Notes: generated from the sequence alone by a model not told the origin. A stretch of DNA of 23,494 nt from Novosphingobium sp. 9U (GCF_902506425.1 NZ_LR732524.1:1-23494), one strand, 5' to 3'. Counted from the stretch's first letter, positions 1 through 7,734 are shown. Numbers and translations: made by a program.

Positions 1-548
1 GGCAGGGACAACCCGAGGTGCTGTCGGAGCTTCGAGCTCGATAGACTGAATGGGACCCGGCCAGCGGACAACATCAGGGCCAGCGGCCATCATACGCCGC
101 GCCAACAGGCCGGACAGATGACCGCACTCCGACAGATCCGACCATCATCTCAATTTACCCCCTTGCAGCGCAGGGGCCATCCACAGATGACAGCACCCTC
201 GAGGGGCGTCGATGCCGTCGCTTTCACTCCAGACATTCAGCGTGCTCTAGGCGGGCAGGCGGCTACCTGCTCCTGCTGATATTTCGACCGCGGCGGGTAA
301 ATCCCAACAATCCTTGGGCAAGATGAACAAGTGGCAGGTTGTGGGAAGCGTCCGAGTGCCACTGAATGTCGCGTTGTGGGTCGAGGCCAAACCGCCGTGA
401 AGCAGCATGCCTGGGCCGTCATGAAAGCGGCACGGCGGCTCACGCCCACAATCCCGCGCAGCGATGAGTTGACCGAGGCTAGTGACCTGCCGGTCCTTCT
501 GCACCTTATCCGTTCGACTTCCGCTGGCTCGCCAGCTAAGATTCGATC
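1..548. other. Intergenic stretch, no supported gene
   Basis: No reading frame here has convincing coding character. The only recognisable element is one copy of the dispersed repeat at 323-384. The remaining sequence may contain the decayed end of a gene lying outside the window, but I cannot identify one. Confidence 0.5.
323..384 (+). repeat. Dispersed ~60-bp intergenic repeat, copy 1
   Basis: It begins with ATGAAC followed by GTGGCAG, contains TTGTGGGAAGC in the middle and ends with GAATGTCGCGTTGTGGGTC. It is one of the best preserved copies of the family found ten times in this window, always on this strand. Confidence 0.75.
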
Positions 549-746
549 ATGGGTAGCGTGCACAAATTTCAGCGTCCGCCGAAGAACGAGCAGCAGTTTA
601 AGGGCTATCGGCCGATTCCGCGAAGTGGACCTAGGCGCGGGAAATTAGCGAGTTGGCAGCTGCGCGGTTGGCAGAAGACCTCAATCGCCTGGTCGGCGCT
701 TGTGCTCCTTGCTGTCGGCCTGTGGGTTATCGGCAAGTTACTGTAG
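549..746 (+). CDS. Small single-pass membrane protein, hypothetical
   Basis: This 65-residue protein has a basic, Pro-rich N-terminal half (KFQRPPKN near residues 6-13, then Arg and Lys clusters to about residue 45). A hydrophobic helix at about residues 46-62 is followed by a short Lys-Leu-Leu tail. The arrangement suggests a tail-anchored inner-membrane protein with its basic part in the cytoplasm. I recall similar small proteins with an N-terminal RPPKN-type motif in sphingomonads, but no function is known to me. The ATG lacks a clear Shine-Dalgarno sequence, so the start is not strongly supported. It stands alone, flanked by dispersed repeats at 323-384 and 847-904. It could be a chance frame, but the amphipathic-basic plus helix pattern argues for a real gene. 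Confidence 0.55.
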   Translation: MGSVHKFQRPPKNEQQFKGYRPIPRSGPRRGKLASWQLRGWQKTSIAWSALVLLAVGLWVIGKLL

Positions 747-846
747 CGGCAATGCCGCTCGCGCCGGCTTGAAGGCATCCAGAACACACGATCTCTCCCG
801 TTCATTGCTCGTTGCATGCCGCCTCCAATCTGCTCGGCAAAGCTGC

Positions 847-904
847 ATGAGCGGTAGCTGGTGGGAAGCGCGCTAGCGCCGCTGAGTGGCGGGTTGTGGG
901 TCCG
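847..904 (+). repeat. Dispersed ~60-bp intergenic repeat, copy 2
   Basis: It carries GGTGGGAAGCGCGC followed by GCTGAGTGGCGGGTTGTGGGTC, matching both halves of the family pattern on the same strand as the other copies. Confidence 0.75.
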
Positions 905-1137
905 CAGGATCGCGGGGGGCAGGTTGTCTACGTTTTGGCCGCCGATGACGACCCAAGCGGCCAATGTAGGCTCTGTTTACGGCACTGAGCGCGCCGGAAG
1001 AAGCCGCACATAAACTCTTGTGGATCGGAGCGCGGCTACAGCTTGCCGCTGTCGCACTGCAAGCCGCCGGCTCTGCAGCTGCACACATCAGAAAGAACTT
1101 TCCTACAGGAAACCAAAACGGTTAGGAGGGGGCAGAG

Positions 1138-1142
1138 AGGAG
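1138..1142 (+). promoter_or_regulatory. Shine-Dalgarno site of the 30-codon gene
   Basis: A full AGGAG lies seven bases before the ATG at 1150. It is the main reason for calling such a short gene. Confidence 0.5.
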
Positions 1143-1149
1143 TCGCCCG

Positions 1150-1242
1150 ATGATGACCATGGTTCCTGCCTACCTTGTTGCCCTATCTACGCTAGTCACC
1201 AGCATCTCCGCCTTGGTTTGGTCGTTTCGACGCAAGCCATGA
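1150..1242 (+). CDS. 30-residue single-helix membrane microprotein
   Basis: This short reading frame begins at the first of two adjacent ATG codons and ends at TGA 1240-1242. A hydrophobic segment spans about residues 5-24 and is followed by a positively charged tail (Phe-Arg-Arg-Lys-Pro). That fits a bitopic inner-membrane peptide with its C-terminus in the cytoplasm. The AGGAG site seven bases upstream is unusually good compared with most genes in the window. Possible roles include a type I toxin-like peptide or a small membrane regulator, but nothing in the sequence chooses between them. No antisense RNA promoter was identified. It lies between repeat copies 2 and 3. Confidence 0.4.
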   Translation: MMTMVPAYLVALSTLVTSISALVWSFRRKP

Positions 1243-1722
1243 CTCGGATCGGAGGCCAGAGCGGGCGGTTCCGTGCAGCTACATGGCGTTGCAAAAGCGG
1301 AAACCCAGTTTCGCGTTCTTCGCACCTTCAGCATTTCGTTACGTCAGCATAAGAGATGAGCCATTCAGGCATCCTCTCCCAAACTTTGTCAGGGCTGGTC
1401 TTCGGATCGGCCCTTCCTTTCACTCACACAAGCCTAGATGTTCCGCGGCCGAGGCTTGCAAGTTGAACTGCAACCGCTCCTTGGAACGCGCGAGCGGCCG
1501 GTTATGTTGACCGCAGCTCGGGCCGGACCTGAACGAACGGGCGAAGTTGGGGAGCCGACATGTGGTCCTGAGTGACCGCTTGTGGGTCCTCGGATCGACA
1601 TGTGCGTCGAGACCTCACCTCCAGAATTCCAAACGTACCGCACGTAAGAAGGCCAGGATAGACACCGGCCGGCCGCGCCGCTGAGCCAGATGGGCGCCGC
1701 GTTCTCACCGCGATCCGAAAGG
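1243..1722. other. Intergenic stretch with one repeat copy
   Basis: Only dispersed repeat copy 3 (1529-1588) is recognised. The 3' end of the HEPN/LprI gene follows on the minus strand. Confidence 0.5.
1529..1588 (+). repeat. Dispersed ~60-bp intergenic repeat, copy 3
   Basis: It reads TGAACGAACGG, then AAGTTGGGGAGC, and ends in GAGTGACCGCTTGTGGGTC, the best preserved 3' half in the window. Confidence 0.75.
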
Positions 1723-2664
1723 TCACATGTCACCTTCCTCGCGATCGCGGTACCACTTGAGCAGTTCGACGCGCTCGCGGGTAAGCTTCTCGACCTCGGA
1801 ACTGTAAAGCAGCGGCGCAATGCTGCCGTGGCCAGGGCGCTTTATTCCAGATCGGTACTCAGCCTGCCTATCACGATAGGCCTCCCATGCCGCTTGACTA
1901 GCTCTAAGGCCCTCGTCCTTTCCGTCAGGATCGAGAGCTACGAGGATCCCGACGAGCTCGTCGTTCACCTTCGCCGCATCCGCCGCCGCCGCGGCGTTCA
2001 TCTCGATCTGAGTGATTGGGTAGTCGCCATACAGGAGGGTGTTGAATGCCTCGTCGGCCGCGTTCACGAATTGCGATGTTGACAGGATATATGCGTCGAG
2101 GGCCCCGGCCTCGACTTCCTGCTGCTCCGGCAGCTCATGCACGAAGATGTGCCGTTGCTCGAACAGTCCGGCGAGAATCGTACGGACCTTATCGGGGTTG
2201 GGCATAATCGGTTCCGACGGCCTATCCCCTATCCTCAAGGCCGAGCGGTCCACCACACCCTGAAGATGGGCGAAGAGCGGCGTGTCCATCAGCCTTGAAA
2301 AGACGCGATCGATGTCACCGACGTTGTTGACAGGCAGCTCGTGCGACACGAGCTCACCGAACGACACTTCTCTGCCGACCAGTGCCCGCGCGAACGCAAA
2401 GTCGATCTTGAGCGTGCCCTTGACCAAATCCGCGCCGCGCGTTGCGTAGGGATCCCCGGCGTCGATTATCCGAGCGGCCCACTCCCGCGTGAAGACCTCG
2501 AGGATCGTCACGAGCCTGATCACGATGAACTGATGCGGAGCCCGGAAGGCGGCGCCATTCCAGCCGTCCACGAGCGCCGTGATCTCGCTCATTCCCCGCG
2601 AGTGGCCGAGCCCTTTGCCGCGCATGCGGACGCCCGCGATCTCGGCCAGCTTGTCCCGTGCCAT
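1723..2664 (-). CDS. HEPN-like protein with C-terminal LprI-type (DUF1311) domain
   Basis: The protein has 313 residues from the ATG at 2664. The N-terminal two thirds are helical and contain R171-HIFV-H176, an Rx4H motif inside a helix. This is the signature of HEPN domains, many of which are RNases in toxin-antitoxin, CRISPR and abortive-infection systems. The last ~90 residues resemble the lysozyme-inhibitor LprI/DUF1311 fold: a Q-A-A-W-x-x-Y-R-D stretch, a GHGS turn and a final helix starting LTRERVELL. The usual LprI cysteines are absent (Cys after the Y-R-D position is replaced) and no signal peptide is seen, so it should be cytoplasmic. Internal starts at 2625 or 2592 are possible. A divergent membrane-protein gene begins at 3188. 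The HEPN call rests on motif and helix pattern only and is moderate. Confidence 0.7.
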   Translation of the reverse strand: MARDKLAEIAGVRMRGKGLGHSRGMSEITALVDGWNGAAFRAPHQFIVIRLVTILEVFTREWAARIIDAGDPYATRGADLVKGTLKIDFAFARALVGREVSFGELVSHELPVNNVGDIDRVFSRLMDTPLFAHLQGVVDRSALRIGDRPSEPIMPNPDKVRTILAGLFEQRHIFVHELPEQQEVEAGALDAYILSTSQFVNAADEAFNTLLYGDYPITQIEMNAAAAADAAKVNDELVGILVALDPDGKDEGLRASQAAWEAYRDRQAEYRSGIKRPGHGSIAPLLYSSEVEKLTRERVELLKWYRDREEGDM

Positions 2665-3187
2665 TCCCTCAAGGTAGTGCCCGTTGCCTCAAGGCACCAA
2701 CCGGATTTTTTCATCCAATGCGTCGACTGACGCCCGGCGCGTAGCTTCTGCTGGAAACTGATGAACGATGTCCGATGTTGAGAAGCGCGCGAGAAGGCAT
2801 GAACGTCCGACACTGGGTCAGGCTCAAGGAAAGCAGAGCCGGCAGCTCGCGACCAATCCTTGCCGTTCGCCGCAGCGGACGCGGGTGTCTGCTCTTAGCG
2901 AGAGCGGCCGTCCAAGTTCGATGGATCGGACCATCAGCAGAGCGCCTGACGCCGGCCATTCAAGCGAGGGGTAGTCGGCCAGACTTCAACGCTCCCCTCG
3001 ATCGTCGGCGAGAAAATCGAGACTGTTGCGCAGTGCGGAGCCGAAATCTTTGCCCAGCCCGGTCACGGCTCTTCGTGCGCTGAGAGCGAGACCATTTCGG
3101 AGGGCGGCGTGACCTTTGTATACGCCGGGGATGCCCGGAGCTGCTATCTTCGTCCACAAGAGCCTGTGAAAGCAGCCTGGGGGGCTT
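2665..3187. other. Divergent intergenic region
   Basis: This region separates the minus-strand HEPN-like gene from the plus-strand membrane-protein gene. It contains dispersed repeat copy 4 (2761-2820). Promoters for both genes presumably lie here, but no convincing -35/-10 pair stands out. Confidence 0.5.
2761..2820 (+). repeat. Dispersed ~60-bp intergenic repeat, copy 4 (diverged)
   Basis: It starts with ATGAACGATG, has GTTGAGAAGCGCGCGAGAAG in the middle, and ends in TGAACGTCCGACACTGGGTC. The order and spacing match the other copies. Confidence 0.65.
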
Positions 3188-3769
3188 ATGCAGCAGCGGC
3201 GATCAACGCGAGGATCTGTGTTCGAAGCGCTTTTTGTTTGGGCAAGGCCGAAGGCGTTGCCGCCTGCCCTCGAGGTCGCGAGTGAACTGGAAGCAGATGA
3301 TGTCCAGACTGCGGACGCAGCGCCATTGGTCCTCGCATCGCGGCGGAGCGATGATCTGAAGGCAGAGTATCTGCTGGTCCAGAACCAGTACGAGGCGTTC
3401 GACCAGCGCGCGCTCTCTATGAAGGCTTTGGCGACGCCGCTGCTCGGGGCCGGGATTGTCGCTGGGATAAAGGATCCGAGTTCCGCAATTCTTTGGGCGA
3501 CGATCCTGGTCGCCGCATCGTTGTGGTTGCTCGAGGGCATCTGGAAGGGTTTCCAGAAGAACCTCGCCTATCGTGTCGAGAAGCTGGAGCGCTGGTATCG
3601 GGGCGAGGAGCCTGGGGACATGGTGCCATTTCAAGTCTATAGTGAGTGGAATGCGGTACCCACGTCGATGCGTATCTACTATGTCGCGACGCGGATGTGG
3701 GCGCCCTTCGTGGCACTTCCCTATCTCGTGGTCATCGCGATTAGCAGCGTTGCGATCTGGCGCGGCTGA
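3188..3769 (+). CDS. Three-helix membrane protein, hypothetical
   Basis: This 193-residue protein has hydrophobic segments at about residues 79-94, 100-118 and 172-191. Between the second and third is a soluble loop with aromatic and acidic residues (EKLERWYRGEEP near 131-142). A conserved-looking stretch, LKAEYLLVQNQYEAFDQRAL, lies just before the first helix. The form (an amphipathic EY-x-Q-x-x-Y-x-x-F helix followed by paired helices) is like small uncharacterised bacterial membrane proteins, some with SLATT-like topology. I cannot place it in a named family. The ATG follows a run of seven G residues three bases upstream, which can pair with the ribosome. It is divergent from the HEPN-like gene; a joint role in defence is possible but only inferred. 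Confidence 0.7.
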   Translation: MQQRRSTRGSVFEALFVWARPKALPPALEVASELEADDVQTADAAPLVLASRRSDDLKAEYLLVQNQYEAFDQRALSMKALATPLLGAGIVAGIKDPSSAILWATILVAASLWLLEGIWKGFQKNLAYRVEKLERWYRGEEPGDMVPFQVYSEWNAVPTSMRIYYVATRMWAPFVALPYLVVIAISSVAIWRG

Positions 3770-3809
3770 GGTCATTTCACATTCGGTGAACGAAGACAGA
3801 GATGCTCGC

Positions 3810-4340
3810 TTAAGACTCGCTGAAATGCCCCGCATAAAGCGGCAAGGCGCCCTTCAGCCGATCCGCCTGCATGCTCTTGCCGTCGATCTGAAACTCGCGG
3901 CCGCCGATCCGGATGTTGACTTTCTGCAGGTGGATATTCGGCCCGATCTTCGCGTAGCTGGACCAAGGCGTGTCCTTCCAGGCGTCGGCAGTGGGAGTCA
4001 GTGACACGAATACCTGGGCGTTACGGAAATCCTGTACGGAGGCGATGACGCCGCTCGTGTCGATGTCCCCGACACTGATGGCGCGATCCGTAACCGTGAT
4101 CTCCAGGCGGGTCGGATAATAGGTTACGACCACTGCGTCGTGTCACCGCATGCCGTGCAGGAGAACTCGGTAGTCACTGCTAAAGGGTTGCTCGCTGCGC
4201 GCCAGCCGGCTGGCGGCATCGGCCTTGGCACTAAGGGCAAACAGATCGACGCGGGTCTGCAGGCTGGCGAGCAAGAGCGGCGTCATGCCCACGACATTCG
4301 TGGGGTAGAAGGTCGATTTTTCGCCGAACCTCAGCCAGCT
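3810..4340 (-). pseudogene. Truncated gene remnant with in-frame TGA, unknown family
   Basis: A single minus-strand frame runs from the edge of the IS1182 element (about 4340) to a stop at 3810. It is interrupted only by TGA at 4143-4145. The part before the stop reads like genuine protein (FYPTNVVGMTPLLLASLQTR, ending LLHGMR). The frame resumes directly with HDAVVVTYYPTRLEI and ends LPLYAGHFSES. A Gly or Arg codon mutated to TGA explains this most simply. Alternatively a first gene ends at the TGA and a second starts at GTG 4133 (107 residues), with only a weak GGTGA before it. Either way the 5' end is missing where the insertion element begins. No signal peptide or known motif is visible and I do not recognise the family. 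Confidence 0.55.
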
Positions 4341-4342
4341 AC

Positions 4343-5722
4343 GTGAGCGATCGGGGCGAGCGCCGAGTGGCGCAGGAGGCCTTGTTCTACGAGTTCAGCC
4401 TGGATCGACACGTTCCGGCCGATCATCTGCTGCGGGCAATCGACCGGTTCGTGATCCTGTCGGGCATGCGCAAGCACCTGCGCGGCCTTTACAGCGCGAT
4501 CGGTCGCCCTTCGATCGACCCTGAGCTGATGCTGCGGATGCTGATCGTGGGATACTGCTTCGGCATCAGGTCGGAGCGCCGCCTGTGCGAGGAGGTGCAC
4601 CTCAACCTGGCTTACTGCTGGTTCTGCCGTCTGGGGCTCGACGGCGACGTGCCGGATCACTCGACCTTTTCGAAGAACCGGCATGGGCGCTTTCGTGAGA
4701 GTGATCTGTTCCGCCAGTTGTTCGAGGCCACTGTGCGGCGTTGCATTGAGCAAGGACTGGTCGGCGCCGACGCATTCGCTGTCGATGCCAGCCTGATCCG
4801 CGCCGAGGCCAACCGGCAGACCTATGTTGAGGGTACGCAGGGTCTTGGCGCTGTTCCGGCAGGGCGTGCCGTCGAGGAGTACCTCGCCGTACTCGACGAT
4901 GCCGCTTTCGGCGGCGCAACTCCGGTCGAGCCCAAGCGGGTTTCGCCGGTCGATCCTGCGGCCCGCTATACCCAGGCGCACGGCGGCCGCGCCGATTTCT
5001 GCTACGCCACCAACTACCTGATCGACGTCGACAATGCGGTGATCGTGGATGTCGAGGCAAGCACGGCGGTGCGCCAGGACGAGGTGACCGCCGCCAAACG
5101 GATCATCGAGCGGGCCGCCGATCGCCATGGCCTATGGCCCCGCAAGCTGATCGGCGACACCGGCTATGGCTCTGCCGGCATGCTCGCCTGGCTCGTCCAC
5201 GAACGTGGCATCGAGCCGCACGTGCCCGTCTTCGACAAGTCCGCCCGGAGTGATGGTGCGTTCGAGCGCAGCGACTTCACCTTCGATCACGAGGATGACA
5301 GCTATATCTGCCCGGCTGGCAAGCGACTTCGTCCGCGCAACCGCAACTTCGCCTCGCCGCGCCCGAAAGTCGATCAGGACGGCTTCATTCGCTACCGAGC
5401 CCGGCAGCAGGACTGCACCAGTTGCGCCCTCAAGCCGCAATGCACACCCATCCTGCCGGCGCGCAAGGTCACGCGCGCGATCCATGAGGGCGCCCGAGAT
5501 CTGGCACGCTCCCTATCGCAAGAGGACGAATGGGTAGCCTCACGCCGCGAGCGCAAGACGGTCGAGATGCTGTTTGCCCACCTCAAGCGCATCAGGCGGC
5601 TCGATCGGCTGCGATTACGCGGACCCAATGGCGCCAGAGACGAATTCCACCTCGCCGCAGCCGCCCAGAACCTGCGCGAGCTCGCAAAGATCAGCATCGC
5701 CAGGCAGATGGCGATGGCATGA
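4343..5722 (+). CDS. IS1182-family DDE transposase
   Basis: This 459-residue transposase is near full length for the family. It has the expected N-terminal block (ALFYEFSLDRHVPADHLLR, then IGRPSIDPELMLRMLIVGY), a DDE catalytic triad at about D148 (FAVDAS), D272 (IGDTGYGS) and E408 (VEMLFAHLKR), and a Cys cluster (C-x2-C-x5-C near residues 358-367). It performs cut-and-paste transposition. The start is GTG at 4343, without a clear ribosome site. Family members usually begin M-(M)-G-x-R-x-V-x-Q-E-A, so the extra Ser-Asp-Arg here may derive from flanking DNA after loss of the element's left end. All catalytic residues are intact, but without a left end it may no longer move itself. Confidence 0.92.
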   Translation: MSDRGERRVAQEALFYEFSLDRHVPADHLLRAIDRFVILSGMRKHLRGLYSAIGRPSIDPELMLRMLIVGYCFGIRSERRLCEEVHLNLAYCWFCRLGLDGDVPDHSTFSKNRHGRFRESDLFRQLFEATVRRCIEQGLVGADAFAVDASLIRAEANRQTYVEGTQGLGAVPAGRAVEEYLAVLDDAAFGGATPVEPKRVSPVDPAARYTQAHGGRADFCYATNYLIDVDNAVIVDVEASTAVRQDEVTAAKRIIERAADRHGLWPRKLIGDTGYGSAGMLAWLVHERGIEPHVPVFDKSARSDGAFERSDFTFDHEDDSYICPAGKRLRPRNRNFASPRPKVDQDGFIRYRARQQDCTSCALKPQCTPILPARKVTRAIHEGARDLARSLSQEDEWVASRRERKTVEMLFAHLKRIRRLDRLRLRGPNGARDEFHLAAAAQNLRELAKISIARQMAMA

Positions 5723-5810
5723 GGTCTGGCGACTCTGCTCGGCCATCTCGATCAGCACTCTTCGCTCCGCGGAGAAGGCGACTTTTTCAACGGCATCTCC
5801 CAATGTCAGT
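4343..5810 (+). mobile_element. IS1182-family insertion sequence, probably lacking its left end
   Basis: The element consists of one transposase gene plus about 90 bp to its right. The right end probably lies near GACTTTTTCAACGGCATC (5780-5797), a form typical of ends in this family. No inverted copy of that sequence is found in the 200 bp left of the transposase, where protein-like sequence of a different gene runs right up to the start codon. The boundaries are therefore approximate, and a left-end deletion is inferred. Confidence 0.65.
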
Positions 5811-5875
5811 CGCTCTTTAAATTACCGGTGGCTGCCCCTCAGGCGCGAAGCGCGTGGTGAAAGAGGTTGATTGTC

Positions 5876-6058
5876 CACATAACGGAGTTCACGATGCTGA
5901 CGATGGAGCCGGGGCCCGACATCGCGCTCTATCACGACCGGCAGATCGCGATCCTCGAGCGCCGCGACTGGGCCGACTGGCTCGACCCCTCGGTCCCGGC
6001 AAAGTCGATCTTGCGGCCGCTGCCGGCAGGGAGCCTCGACGTCGTCCGGGTCGGGTGA
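5876..6058 (+). pseudogene. C-terminal fragment of an SRAP (YedK/HMCES-like) gene
   Basis: About 60 codons survive, reading EFTMLTMEPGPD, then YHDRQIAIL and LDPSVPAKSILRPLPAGSL. This is the C-terminal part of SOS-response-associated peptidase family proteins, including the conserved His in the ALYHDRQ segment that corresponds to the active-site His of the family. Intact SRAP proteins are roughly 200-250 residues. They cover abasic sites in single-stranded DNA through an N-terminal Cys2, and here that Cys and the first three quarters of the protein are gone. The fragment starts where IS1182 sequence ends, so the insertion, or a later deletion from it, removed the 5' part. It should be non-functional. 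Confidence 0.75.
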
Positions 6059-6449
6059 TCGCGCGCGCGATATCTGTTCATGAGCAACGAGAGTTTCGAA
6101 CGTTCATGACGAGCGACTCGCCGGGGCAGATCTGGCTTCCGAAGAAACGGGACGCCCTTAAAGCCTCCTCGTGCCGGTGCGCCGATAGTCAAAAAAGGTG
6201 GATCGATCGCGCCCGGTAGCTCTACGTAACCTCAATTGTCCGGCGCGCTTCACCATCAGACCCGACACCGTAAACCCCAATAAAATAGATTATAATTCGA
6301 AACACGCCATTTCGGATGAATAATGTTCGGCGCATGGCGCGCTCTGAGACTCTTATTCGCCAAGATAATCGCTCGTCGGGCGCTTGACCTGGAAGTGCCG
6401 CTACGTCACCATCTCCCGCTCTTGGGGGAATTGCGCGTGGCGAGGGGGT
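6059..6449. other. Upstream region of the envelope gene cluster
   Basis: There is no gene here. Around 6270-6340 the sequence becomes markedly AT-rich compared with its surroundings and includes a perfect TATAAT at 6291-6296. This is the likely promoter zone for the operon that follows. Confidence 0.5.
6291..6296 (+). promoter_or_regulatory. Candidate -10 element
   Basis: TATAAT sits inside the most AT-rich patch of the window, about 150 bp before the first gene of the 6450-10379 cluster. No good -35 hexamer lies at the usual distance, so the call is tentative. Confidence 0.3.
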
Positions 6450-7724
6450 ATGCCTAAAGTCGCGGTAGCTGCCGCTGCCATTGCAGCCGGCAACAATATA
6501 TGGGCTGGACCGCCCAATACGGTCAGCACCTGGATCGTGCTGCTGTCGTTCAATCTCCCGATTCTTGGCGTTCTTGCGACAGTCCCCTTTTCACGGCGGC
6601 TCGGCGATGTCCTGAAAGACAAAAGTCCGGATGCCATGGGCATGGTCAGCTATAGCCGGGTGACCGGTGCGCTCGGTGCCGTGATACTGACGGCGTTTTT
6701 CTGGGCGATCGGCAATGTCGTCCTGATGGACGCGCTCGGCGACCGCGGTAACATCGTCCAGTTGCTCGATGCCGCCGGGCGATTCTTCCTCGTGGGATCG
6801 GCGCTGTTCCTACCTTATGCCTTCAATCAGTTGCGGTCGATATTCCCATGGGCCGCAGGGACCAACGCGGCCCTGATCGCGTCGGCGGACGCGACAGCAC
6901 AGCACACCCCGGCCGAGCTGGTCATCGCCAATCTTTCCTCGATCCCCGATGCCGAGCTGGAGGCAGCGATCGTCGGGATCCAGGCGCAGGTGAGCGGTGA
7001 GTTCGCCAAAGAATGGGGCATATCGGCGAAATTGATCTGCCGCAGGGTCGATCCCGGCGTTCCGGCAGCCGGCCCGGCGGCCGCCGCGACCATCTACCTT
7101 GGCGACAAGGCGCACGATCCGCATGCAGGCCAGCAGACATTGGCGGGCTATCATACACAGACCCAGGGCGAAGCAGCGTCGGGGTTCGTCTATCTCGACG
7201 TTTGTCGGCAGTATAAGGCCGACTGGACGGTGATGCTGTCGCACGAGGTGCTCGAGCTGCTCGCCGATCCGACTGCGGTGATGAAGCTGGATGGTCCGCA
7301 TCCGCGGGGCCCCACCGTGACGGTCCAATATGCGCAGGAAGTCTGCGACGCCGTTCAGGCCGACATCTATCTGTCGAAGGGCGTGAAGGTCTGCAATTTC
7401 GTCCATCGGGCGTTCTTCGGCCTGCCGGGGGGATCGCCCACGCTCAATCATCTGGGCCGACCCCAGGAAAGGTTCGGACCGCGGCCCGGCGGCTATGTGA
7501 CATGGTTCGACGACGCGGGAGGCCATGAACACTGGTCTGACGAGACTCCGCAAGTGCAGATGGCGGCCCGGCTCCGCAACCTAGACCTTCGGCGCAACGG
7601 CCGCCGTTTCGGCCGGCTTCCCGCCGCTTTGCAACCAACCGTTCCGGCCAAGCCCAAAGGCGTTGCGGAGCAGCTGATCAGCCGGCTGCGCCCCGGCAAA
7701 ACACCCCGAAACCCTGATCCATAG
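6450..7724 (+). CDS. Membrane-anchored protein with HExxE putative metallopeptidase domain
   Basis: Counted from ATG 6450 the product has 424 residues. Three hydrophobic segments lie at about 24-46, 71-94 and 108-130 and should anchor it in the inner membrane. The C-terminal ~270 residues match an uncharacterised bacterial domain in which a peptide-like substrate cleft is suggested by S-H265-E266-V-L-E269-LLADP. This is an HExxE in place of the classical HExxH zinc site. It is followed by QEVCDAVQADIY, then a F-V-H-x-x-F segment and a GGYVTWFDDAGG stretch. H265, E269 and a later Asp or His could bind zinc, but activity is not shown. The start is uncertain: ATG 6450 has GAGGGGG directly before it, and a TTG at 6384 would add 22 residues. 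Its stop overlaps the ribosome site of the next gene, so the two are probably translated together. Confidence 0.8.
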   Translation: MPKVAVAAAAIAAGNNIWAGPPNTVSTWIVLLSFNLPILGVLATVPFSRRLGDVLKDKSPDAMGMVSYSRVTGALGAVILTAFFWAIGNVVLMDALGDRGNIVQLLDAAGRFFLVGSALFLPYAFNQLRSIFPWAAGTNAALIASADATAQHTPAELVIANLSSIPDAELEAAIVGIQAQVSGEFAKEWGISAKLICRRVDPGVPAAGPAAAATIYLGDKAHDPHAGQQTLAGYHTQTQGEAASGFVYLDVCRQYKADWTVMLSHEVLELLADPTAVMKLDGPHPRGPTVTVQYAQEVCDAVQADIYLSKGVKVCNFVHRAFFGLPGGSPTLNHLGRPQERFGPRPGGYVTWFDDAGGHEHWSDETPQVQMAARLRNLDLRRNGRRFGRLPAALQPTVPAKPKGVAEQLISRLRPGKTPRNPDP

Positions 7725-7727
7725 GAG
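7723..7727 (+). promoter_or_regulatory. Shine-Dalgarno site overlapping the upstream stop codon
   Basis: AGGAG shares its first bases with the TAG ending the metallopeptidase-like gene and lies seven bases before ATG 7735. It fixes the start of the lipoprotein gene and implies translational coupling. Confidence 0.6.
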
Positions 7728-7734
7728 ATTGGCC

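Larger units (their letters stand above)
747..1149. other. Intergenic stretch with one repeat copy
   Basis: The stretch holds dispersed repeat copy 2 (847-904) and the ribosome-binding region of the microprotein gene at 1150. Nothing else can be supported. Confidence 0.5.

Noticed and set aside
8..236. Possible partial gene at the left edge
   Set aside because: No frame gives a recognisable protein and no start or ribosome site is apparent.
2670..2712. Hairpin GTGCC/GGCAC followed by TTTTTT as a terminator
   Set aside because: The stem has only five pairs with an eleven-base loop, and no gene ends there; it lies upstream of the HEPN-like gene.
4331..5128. Long minus-strand frame opposite the IS1182 transposase
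   Set aside because: The plus strand encodes a complete transposase with all catalytic motifs, so the antisense frame is a by-product of codon bias.
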